From positions 203,046-221,181 of the forward strand of contig GG745351.1 in the NCBI GenBank assembly GCA_000151295.1: DNA of 18,136 nucleotides, given 5' to 3'. This DNA is from Allomyces macrogynus ATCC 38327. Taxonomy: Eukaryota; Blastocladiomycota; Blastocladiomycetes; Blastocladiales; Blastocladiaceae. This document shows positions 8,596 through 18,136 of the stretch, piece after piece (the first letter of the stretch is position 1; the number at the start of each line of letters is the position of its first letter). The notes below the pieces were generated by a model. That model ran no database searches, was not told the DNA's origin, and saw nothing but the letters and a program-made list of their open reading frames with translations. Both the position numbers and the translations under genes were made by a program.

Positions 8596-11500
8596 ATGAT
8601 GGTGACAGTCGATCCGCGAGCTACGAGTGCAGAGGTATGAATCCACTTTTTCATGTCTTTTCTACTTTCTCAGCACAAAATTGACTTATTGACACTGTTT
8701 CTCCTCAGGTGGTCGAGCACGGTGCGTCAACGACGCAGCAGCGCGGCATGGAGCCGCTGGCTGACGTTTGGCAAGTGGATGAGAACGTGGTCGTCGTGAA
8801 CATTCGCGCGCCTGACTCAAGCGGCCAACTGCGTAACATCACGGCCGTCGTTGGCACAGGCCGCTCGGCGACCGACTTTGCCGCTGTGCTTGATCTGGCC
8901 AAGGCCAAGGGCCTGTCGATTGACCTGGTCGTGATCCCGCACGGCACGGATGACCAGTATGGCGGGCTCGCAAGCACGCTGCGCTTGATGGCCAACGTCA
9001 AGGTCGATATCGCCACAGTGATCCCGACTGCGCTGCAAAACGCTTGTTTCATTGTCCACGGGTCAAGCGCCCGCGCGTCATTGAACAACGACAAAGACGC
9101 GCCTGTCACGATTCGAGCGGGTCTGGCGTCGCTCATTGCCAAGTTGAACAAGCTATTTCCAGGCCGGGTCATGGACGCGACCTGCTTTGTGCACCCACAC
9201 CACGAGGGCGATGCGGCGGTCAAGATTTGGTATCCGCCGCAAGGGTTTCTTTCCGGAGTCGACCTGCTCGGATTGGTCTCGTCTGGACGGATTGCCGACC
9301 TGTTTGAAAAGTATGGCCGGCTTTTTGGCTGCAAGGTGGCGGCTGACAGCGCTGATCGCAGTCAAGATGTAGCTGGTGTCGGCCAGCTGGATTCACAACG
9401 GTCAGATTTGGTCGACCATCAAGTGGCACCTGGCCAAGCAGCCCGCGATTGGAACGACATCAAGGGCATTCTCGACGCGTGCCGGCACAAGCCACACTGT
9501 GGCAATGCCGAGCACAAGCATGCTCTCGCCGAGATTGTCTGCGTCTCATTTCAAGGGCACACGTATGATGGCGAAAAGAGCCTGACGGACGCGGACATGC
9601 AGGTGGGCTTGTCGATGCGGCTTCTTGTCCGTGCGGGCCGCTTCAGTCTGTTGACGGGCGACGACAGTCTTGGCCGTAAACAGGAGGGCAAGGATGCTCT
9701 GGCGCTCGAAAAGTTGCTGCCCAAGAACGACCGTCTGGTCATGGTCATGGGCGACCAAGGTGACGCGTTGCACGGTTCGGGTCAGCGCCCCTTGTTGCTG
9801 GGTCGTTGCTCCATGCATTTGGGTGAAAGAAGCAACGACACTCTCGAAGATGCTCACGGCGAGGGCACCGAATCAACCGTAAACACGACCGCAAGTGGCT
9901 CTCGTGGACCTGGTCGCGTGCATCTGCACGCCGTGATTTTGCGTCTGCCAGAAAGTCATCACGGCCTCGAATCATTTCAAAGCGCGGTAGATCAAGATGG
10001 CGCGATCAACAGACACTTTGCCGCCGTTATCGAAAACCATTGTCGCGCGCCGTCCACCATGATTCACGCGCATGTGAAAGGTGCGAAGCTTGAGTCGGTG
10101 CTTGTGCACTGTCCCACGGCCTCCATGCTGCGTCGGGCGGCATACGACCCGTACTGCGTTCATTCTTTCCGGCACACTGCAGTCTCGGGTAAACGCCCAG
10201 CCGACAATTCGTTTCTGCAGCTGTGCCATGACGCGGTCCCGTTCTTTGCCACATTTGCTTCCGCGTCTCAGCTCAACGCCGAAAATATCGGCGCCGATGC
10301 GACTTCGCTCGACCTCACGTTTGCAGAGGACATGCCCTTTGTGACTCAGTTTGGGCATAGCTCAATGTCCGTTGCTTGCCGCCACATCACGTTGCGCAAA
10401 GATACCGACAGGATCAAGCTGGAAAAGTTTGATGCGGAGCTGCAGTTCAAGTCGCACTCATTGAAGATGCGTCTCAAGGAGCCCCTCTGGTCGGCCAAGG
10501 AGGCGCCCATGCGCGCGTTGACACTTGTCGAGCAGGCCCCGCTCGATCCTAGTTGTGGCCGCGTTCATGCGTTTCTCGAGGACCACCAGTTGCTCGAGTC
10601 GCTCTCATCGCGGTTCCCTGGCCAATGGGGCCACATTCGCGACAAATTCGTGCGCGCGCACGTGTCGCTTCATTTTTTTCCGCTCTCGTTTGGACAAGCA
10701 AGCTTGCCCACGGCCTCTCTCAACGTGGAGCTGGTATGTCGGCTTGATAACTCGGAAATCGACAATGTGATCCACCTGGCCACCGATTTTGTGCCATACT
10801 CGTCCGAGAACAAGATCGACGACGAAGGCGTGCAAAACCAGTCGCTGCCGCGTTGGAGCATTCAGGTGCTTGGCAGGACGGTAGCAGCGTTTCTCCCGAG
10901 CAAGGTTCTCGAACCACAGGAACAGCTTGCATTTGCCGCTGCGGTGGACGATGGAGGTCGCATGCACGCACATCTGGTTCCGTCGCCGAAATGGACGATT
11001 GAGGGCATGGCCGAACAAATCACTGGTTGGCGAGCTGCCGGCATTTTCGCCAAGAAAATGTTCCCGGCCACCATCAAGGTGCACGACTTGTGGGTCGTGG
11101 CACCTTTTGCGCTGTCGCCTCGCTTTGAGCGTGCAGACATCCACGGATTTGGCGCGCTTGTTTCTGTCCACCCATCGGACTCGCCATTTCCCACGTCGGT
11201 CGCGTTCCTCAATACTTGCATGCTCAAGGGTCACGTCAATCTGCAGCTGAGCCAAGAAAATTGGACCATTGACGCGGCATCGCTGTCGATCGTGCAGAAG
11301 AGCGCTGCTGAAGCTGTCCTGGATTTGCCCGACTGTCCGATCCGATCTGCTGCAGGTTCTGGCCTGCGCGTCGAATCGGTTTCAGTGGAAATGCACCGCA
11401 GTGACCTCGCGCGAGTGCTCTCCGTCCGCTTCGCTGTCGCAGGAGACCTGAAGCTGTCAATTGGTGTCGAAGCGCCAGTCGCGATTCACGATTGCATGGG

Positions 11501-14500
11501 CGAAATCACGCTCGCTCATGTCCAGGCCAGCAGTGGTCTGCACATTCTCAACGGCTCGTTCACAGCGTCTTTCGGATCGGCGCGTGCTTGCGTGCAGTTC
11601 ACGTGCAATGCCGACGCGAGATATTCGTGGGCCGCAGTGCTTCGAGCGGACGCCAATGGCCAAGCAGGCGATGACGCTGTGATTCCAAGACTGCTCGCTT
11701 TGCCGTCAAACGAAAACGAAAAATGTGGTTTCAAGGTCAGTGCCGCTGATCTGCTCGTCGAGCTGGGTCGAGCTGACTCAAACGCATGGTCGCTTTGCTT
11801 GGACGGAGCCGCAATGGCCTCGTTCCTTGGGTCGCTCCCCGTTCCTGGAAGCGAGAGCTCGCTGACGCTCGGTGGCACCGTCTATGCCCGTGTCTTTGCG
11901 AAATCTTCTGACCCACGTTACGGTGATTTCGCTGGCACTTTGGACGTGACCTGGGGCGATGCGCTGATGCGCAAGGCCGTGAAAACTCTCGTGGCGATGC
12001 GCTGGCGCGAAAACGAGTCGATCGATTTTGTCCTGGCGCTGCGAGGTTGCAACATCCATGACCTCGTGCCTGATTGTCTGCAGACGATTGTTCCCTGCGA
12101 AAACGTCGCGGCCACCGTCAAGTACTTGTCGAAAACGGCGAAAGAGGAGGGAAAGTATGAAACGAAATTTGACCTCGAACTGAACGCGCTCAGCAGCAAG
12201 CAACAGCAGCGCAAGACTACGGCTCGCTTGACGATCATCTCGAAGCCCAAGGCACCTGTGGAAGGGCAAGTCAAGATCGATAATCTCGACCTCACTGCAT
12301 TGTTTGATCATCAAGGCCATGCGATGCCGCCTGACCTGCAAACTGTTCTCTCGAAAGCTCGCATTTCGTGGACCAAGGGCGCGTCTGACAAGAAGCAACA
12401 AAACCAATTCCGGATTGCCGGGAAGCTCACCATTGGCCAGGACACGACGTTCACTACCACGGGGGTCATGGACTGGGAAAACAGCCAAGTCGCCATGTGG
12501 GCGTTGATCGGCAAAGCGCGCATGTCGGTCCATGCGCTCGACAAGCTGCTGCATGGCCGCTTGGGCATGCAGCTCGGAAAATTCGTTGCTTCGGATTTCG
12601 ATGTGACCTTGCTGTACGCGTCGAACTGGCCCGCTGACCCCAACAAGGCCCACAATCGCGCTCTCTTCGACAAGCACTTGCAGGACGATATGCTGGCTTT
12701 GGCTTGGCGCATCAAGGACGAGACCTGGCCCGCATCGAGTCTGTTTGCGCTCCAGTTTGCTGTCACCGACCTGGGCTTTTTACATTCATCGCTGAACGGC
12801 GTGTCTGGCGCGGTGTTTGTGAACCAACTCGATGCGTCCGAAGAGGGCAAGAACTGGTCGACCGCAAAGCAAATCGAGGGCGCTGAAATGCAGCAACAAG
12901 GCCAGTCGCAGCATGTGACCACACCCAGATTCGGGATTGCCGTGACCGACACACGCAGGTTGCCGATTGGCGGCAGCTTCATTAGCGAGCATGGGAAGAA
13001 ACACAAGCTCTCGCTTGTTGGGAACCTCGAGCGTGGGCTGCAGGCAGCCAAGTTCCAGCTGAGCGCACGCGCTGACCCACCCGTCGCCATTTCCGTCAAG
13101 GATCTGCTCATGAAGGTTTCTGGCACCACGATTACACATCCGATTATGACCTTTGCCAACGTCACCCTCGAGCTTTTCAAAGTGTCGCTCACCAACTGCG
13201 CGCCAGACCAAAGAGACAGCGTGATTTTCGTCGTTGATGCTCGAATCCGTTTTGGCAAGACCGAGCCGCTTCCGCTCATCATCAAGGTTCGGGGTGGGGT
13301 CCGACCCGGCTTCTGCATCTCCTGCAAGCCGGAAGAAACAACTTCTTGCGCCGCTTTGCTCGGGAGCTTGAACGACAAGTTGAACAAGCTTCACGAAAGT
13401 GTTGGCGCGTTTGGTATTTCCTGGCTCGAACTGCAAAGGAATTGGAACTCTGGTGACCCCCAGGCCCTCAACGTGCATGCTGGATCATCATCCGCGGCCC
13501 AAGTCGCACCAGCCAACGTGTGGTCCCTGACAGCCCAGATTTGGATTCAGCTTGGTAATTGCTGGAAGTTCATTGGGGCTCGAAACGCGTTTCAAGGGAC
13601 CTTGATTGTTCATGAGAACATGGACGTCCAAGTTTACGTCAATCTTGCCGACTTCCAGCTTGCGGGTATCAATTTCAGTGCCCATATCTCGTTCGCCCAT
13701 GATGCAAAAGGTTCGCGCGGCGGCATCGACGTCGATGCGGATATCAAGATCAACGGCGAGCCGTGGGCAGCGATTTCTGGCACGCTGAGCATTTCCGTGC
13801 TTGGAGATGTCAGTGGCATGCTGAAGCTCAAGGCACCAGATCCCAAACCAATTGGAACGCCCAAGGAACCTCAGAAACCAAACGGCATCGATCTTGGCCA
13901 AGTTCACTCATGCCTGAGCGGCACGTTTCTGTGCGATACGGCCGTTCGATGCAACCCAACATCGCCGAGGCCGCTTTCAAGTTTCGGGGGCATCATTCTT
14001 GTCCGGGACGGCTTGCCACAACGAGACCAAACATCGATTCGTGTCGCGTTTGACCTCCCGCTCGAAAACTTCCTCTTCTGCACGGCTTCTAACATCAGCT
14101 TGCTGACCGGGCTGGCCATGTTCATCAAGGATGCCAAAGTCCTGCAGCGGTTATGGTGGATGGAGTATTATCTGCCCAGTGTCTCTGGATTTGGTCTCCT
14201 GTGGAAGCCGAACCCATTGACTCGAATCTCATCAGAGGTCACCAACCGGTTCCTTGATACCAAGGAGCCCTCCGTTATGGCGTTTGAGCAGTTCCTGCTG
14301 AAGAACGAGGCCTTCCAGCTGGGGACCATTGGCGCTGGCTTCCTGGGTGCCGTGAAGCTATTTGGATCTCAGTGGCACTTGATGGGCGCGGTCATGATTC
14401 AGACCAAGCTGCTGCTGCTGGATGTTTGCATCAAGGTGAACATTGACCCCATGCGAATCCGGTTCACCGAATCCATGGACCCGATCCTGACGGTCTGCGG

Positions 14501-17500
14501 CATCGACGAAAAGACAACCACGCTCGATATTGACCGCCAAGTGCGCGCGGAATTCAGATTGGACCTCGGCAATGGCAATTTGTGCTTGGACGCCGAAGTT
14601 GGCGTGGAGGTTGCTCTCTTTGGTATCAAACGCATGGTTGGAGGCCGGATGCTGTTCTGCAAGGACGACAACAACGCGCCATCGTTCCGTATTGCTGTCC
14701 GATTCTCTGTGACCAACTCGTCGCGGCAAACCGTCACGCTGCACGGATCGTTCTTTTTCAAGCTCGCTCAACTGTGCCAGATCGACGAGAACAACAAAAA
14801 TTTGGTCTCAACTCTGTTGCCGGCCCACATCCAGCTGGCAATGCTTCCCAAAGCAATCGCACTGGATTTGGCCATTCAATCAAGGGCCGACCCAGATCCT
14901 GAAAACCCGCACGCCGAACATGGTCTGGTGGAGTGTCTTGTCAACGCGATCAAGGATCATTATCGCTGTTATTTCGCGACTATTGACGCGTTCCTCGAAA
15001 CGGCCGAGTCGGCGCTCCATGGCGTGGGCAAAATGTCTGCCGTGGAATGGGTGCACAGCCTTGCTGCCGACGTCATTTGCGGTGCTCGGTACATTCTTTC
15101 TGCCGCGGACCAAAAGATCGACCTGATCACGAGCTTTATGGCTAAACTCACGGCGTCAGCGCTCGAAATCCGCGCCCTCCACATTGGCGGCGCATTGTCA
15201 ACTGACACGGGTTTGGTGGCCTACATCAGCTTTGATCTGATGGTGTTGGGGTTCAAGCTCAAGGGTGGGATTCGCATCGCAATTGGCACCAATTTCCTCC
15301 AGTCGCTGGCCCAATTCATTGCTGCGGTCTTGCTCATCAAGCAAGGTGGGGGCACGGCTGGCCTTGGAGAGTTCATTCCGCGCATTGATGACCAGGGAAA
15401 CACGCCGCCGACGCAGCCTGCAGAAAGCACGGCACCAGCATCGCCCCTTGAAATGGCGAGTCTGGACGCGAGCAAGCGAGAAGAGATGGGGAAGTGGGCA
15501 AACCGGCTCGAACCCAAGATTGCGCGCGTGATTAAGGCCCTGCAAGATGCGACCAACAAGTTGCCCACGACTCTTCCTGAAGCAATGAAGAACAGCATCG
15601 GTGATCCGGATGTCAACCCTAAAAAAGTGTCGCACATGCGACTCACTGAGCTGATCAAGGCGGGCGGGGAATTCAAGGGCGATGCGTCCAAAGAAAAGGA
15701 ACGCTGCTTCCCTTGTCCTGGATGCGAAGAGCTCGTTGTTGGCAGCCAGCTCGAAGGGCACCTTGTGAAATGCCGCCTGTTTGTCAAGTGCGACGTTGAT
15801 ACGTGTGGCCAACTGCTCCGTGCCAACAACAAGCGAAAAGCCACGCCAACGAGTTGCCTTTGCTGTCCAGCGACATTCGAAACCCATGAGCAGCTTGTCC
15901 ACCACTGCACTTCAGAGTGCGATGCATTCACAATTCGACCTGACAATGCCTCCAGCGCAGCTTGGGCTGTGTCGACAAGCTCAAGCGCAACCTCAACGGT
16001 CTCTTGCCAAGTCGTTCTTGCTCCAGGATCAGACGCGGAAGAGCACGTTCTTGGCGCACCCAAGCCAAGCCCTGCAGTATCATCAGTGCGACTAGCAAGG
16101 GCCGAGCCATGTCCATTTGGGTGCGGCCATCATTGGATGTCATGGAGTGTGCTCGAGACACATCTCCCAACATGTCCGAACGTGCCAATCGTGTGTCCAG
16201 TTCCGGGTTGCACACCGCGTCATGCCCGCCCAATCAATGACTGGAGCAGTCTTTGGCGACACATCCTGCTAGTGTGCAAAGGGACGGCTCCCATGACATG
16301 CCATGTTTGTCAAGAGCAAGCACGAAGCCCGCGTGCCTTCCTTCTGCATCTTCTCCAAAAGTGCTCGCGCAAGCCGCGCAAGTGTTCGAAATGTGGTCAT
16401 CTGTGCACGTCGCCTGAGGATGAGGCGCGCCACCTCCACCAGGAATGCACGAAAAACATGGTCGCATGCCCACTTAGTGTTTGCAAACCGTATGCCAAGT
16501 GCAATGAGCCAGACCATTTTTCGACGGACCATCCAGAACCCCTCGCAGACGACTATGAGGACGATTTGGATGAGGACGCGGGCCATGACGACCACCAACC
16601 CGGTCCGGATCTGGAATTGAGCGCAGAGCTTCTCAAGGCCACTTCCCGGTCCCAGGCCGAACTGATGGCCGACGATTGCCCGGAGCTCGAACTGTACGCC
16701 CTGTACAAGCTCGCCACGGCTGTTATCGAAGTGCGCGGGAAAGGCGCCATGAGGTTCAAGTGTCGTGCCGAATTTTGTGACCTTGCGTTCAAATCGGCTA
16801 AAGCGCTTGAGGAGCACATGCGCATGGAATGCACGTTTTTCGAGGTCCCATGCAAGCACTGCGGCATTTTGGTGTGCTTCATGGACATGGCCAAGCATCA
16901 TTCCAACGAGTGCCACAGTGCTGAAGGGCAGCGGTGCCCACGAGAATGCTCGTCTGCTCTTTTGCCACGGTCCCAGCTTGGCAACCACATGGCAGTCGAT
17001 TGTACCCGAGCGCCCTTTGTGTGTCTATTTTGCCCGGATCGGCTCAAGACCGTTGACGGGCTGGTTCATCACATTGTCGAAGTGCATGGGGCCAGCTCCA
17101 AGTTGGGTACGGCGATCAAGTGCAGACAGCAAGGTTGCAATCAACAGTTCACGACTGGCTGGGCGTATCTTATCCACCAGTTCACGACGTGTACCAGGAT
17201 GCGGCAGTGCGGCATGCCCAGCTGCTGGGCGCAAATGCCTGTCCACCAAGTCGGCAGTCATTGGGCTACCACGTGCGAAGCCAAGATCCCGAATCTGATT
17301 TGCCAAACCACGAGAACGACCAAGTTGACTCGATCCCGCAGTGGCTCTCGCACCGCATCAACGACTGTTCGGCTGCCGCGCCATTGGGTGAAATGAAACC
17401 CGTTCTGCTCGACCCGGCACCGCCCACGACCATGATTTGGTGTCCTTTGCAATGCGGGTCCTTGGTTGCCGCGGCCGACCTGTTGAAGCACTTTGTCACA

Positions 17501-18094
17501 ACAACCAGCAGCGGCCCAGCTTGCGCCGCAGTGGACCAAGTGCCATGCCCATACTCTGGGTGCTCGAGTCGGTTTCCGCGCATGGAATCTGCGCACCACT
17601 TCCAGCACGAGTGTGCGCTGGCCACGGAACCGTGCAAAATGTGCGGCCAAGATGTGCTCTCTCGGGACCTCGTCACGCACTGGAGCGCGTGCCCTGCGCG
17701 CAAAGTGATCCGGGTCAGGTCGTGTGGCATGGGTACGCCCGAGTTTGCCTGGGACGGGTGCGCCGTGCTCACACCACGTCTCACATCCGGCAGCGGTTTG
17801 GATATGCGCGGCATCAACTTTGCGATCATCGACCCAAACCCGCCCAGTCTCGGCCATACAGAATGGTCGTTTGAGATGCGTTACTGGTGCATTGACATTG
17901 CGCCCGAGCCGCGGCACAAGCCGTGGGTCGTTCGGAACGGCAGCACTGGGCCCAAAGAATGCGATATGACACTTGAAGAGCTCATGGACCAGCTAACAGC
18001 CGTCCCACGGCCGTTCCGTGTCGTTGCCATGGCTTTTTGCGCCGTGGAAGGGATAGACGACAAAGTGGGCGCCCTGCTGGACATGGCACGCTGA
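8596..18094 (+). CDS. Giant multidomain protein: degenerate MBL fold, beta-rich core, TRAF-type zinc fingers, ILEI-like tail
   Basis: Exon 1 (8596-8634, MMVTVDPRATSAE) follows an in-frame TGA at 8587. A 74-nt intron leads to an exon open from 8709 to a stop at 17396. A frame change near 17277-17330 is needed to reach the stop at 18094, giving about 3,140 residues. Residues about 20-350 resemble ComEC-like metallo-beta-lactamase hydrolases (VIPHGTDDQYGGL; FSLLTGDDS). Residues about 540-2300 are beta-rich with no family I recognise. From about residue 2345 come roughly fifteen C2HC/C2H2 fingers of TRAF type, for example CPGCEELVVGSQLEGHLVKC and CPRECSSALLPRSQLGNHM, with an acidic linker (DDYEDDLDEDAGHDD). 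The tail (RGINFAIIDP, VVAMAFCAVEGIDDKVGALL) looks like an ILEI/FAM3 domain. No signal peptide or clear membrane helix is seen, so it is probably cytosolic. Function is unknown; the MBL, zinc-finger and ILEI calls are by motif resemblance. Confidence 0.8.
8635..8708 (+). other. Spliceosomal intron fixing the start of the giant gene
   Basis: Donor gtatga after cagag; acceptor tttctcctcag with an upstream ttgac-type branch-point-like sequence (attgacttattgacac). Splicing is phase 0 and links the 13-codon first exon to the 8.7-kb exon. The long frame has no good ATG at its own 5' edge, only a GTG directly after the acceptor, which is why a first exon is needed. Confidence 0.75.
17277..17330 (+). 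other. Frame discontinuity in the giant gene
   Basis: The main frame keeps finger ligands up to GSHWATTC (about 17276), then becomes Thr/Arg-rich and stops at 17396. The -1 frame picks up a plausible linker (ESDLPNHENDQVDSIPQWL) and then two more well-formed fingers. No GT...AG pair of normal size restores the frame without deleting finger ligands, and no classical -1 slippery heptamer is visible. A single missing base, natural or technical, is the simplest reading. Confidence 0.65.
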
Positions 18095-18136
18095 TGGACT
18101 CAAAACCAGCAGACAATTCGCCATACGCCAAGATTG

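Noticed and set aside
8705..9334. Minus-strand frames antisense to the giant gene
   Set aside because: They are shadows of a strongly supported coding exon; the same applies to all other frames inside 8709-18094.
17277..17330. Programmed -1 ribosomal frameshift
   Set aside because: No X XXY YYZ heptamer in the correct frame and no obvious downstream pseudoknot could be seen.
17250..17341. A possible 92-nt intron restoring frame in the giant gene
   Set aside because: The length would fix the frame, but the donor (gtcggc) is poor and removal deletes the His and last Cys of a well-formed finger.

Overview
The window is nuclear DNA of a eukaryote with short spliceosomal introns (52-91 nt in the intact genes, GT...AG, donors such as gtacgt, gtgcgt and gttagt) and GC-rich, closely packed genes on both strands. 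Two genes hint at the lineage. One looks like the fungal membrane protein MTC6. The other is an NME5-type nucleoside diphosphate kinase with a Dpy-30 tail, a family tied to motile cilia. Together they fit a zoosporic fungus (a blastocladiomycete or chytrid) or a close relative. This placement is inference.

Layout. 1-1011 (+): 3' end of an MTC6-like single-pass membrane protein. 1173-2730 (-): a multi-BRCT gene whose introns are still recognisable but whose exons carry about seven single-base frame changes and a perfect 26-bp tandem duplication, so it reads as a pseudogene. 2920-3819 (+): an intact five-exon NME5-like gene, divergent from the BRCT pseudogene across 189 bp. 3820-5032: no convincing gene. 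5033-5680 (+): a proline-rich, apparently disordered protein with a basic nuclear-localisation-like patch. 5918-7281 (-): a five-exon DHHC palmitoyltransferase with one extra G that shifts the frame before its TTxE motif. 7282-8595: a spacer holding a degenerate ~35-bp minisatellite. 8596-18094 (+): a giant gene with a tiny first exon, one intron, then an uninterrupted 8.7-kb exon.

The giant protein (about 3,140 residues if one late frame change is bridged) is the most unusual item. It has an N-terminal ComEC-like metallo-beta-lactamase fold with altered metal ligands, about 1,800 residues of beta-rich sequence I cannot assign, about fifteen TRAF-type zinc fingers, and a C-terminal segment resembling the ILEI/FAM3 domain. 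The last fingers and the ILEI-like segment are in the -1 frame relative to the main exon.

The genes look like unrelated neighbours, not a pathway. The NME5-like exons and the 8.7-kb ORF are clean, while the BRCT gene is heavily broken. That argues for real decay there, but isolated single-base assembly errors in the DHHC and giant genes cannot be excluded.
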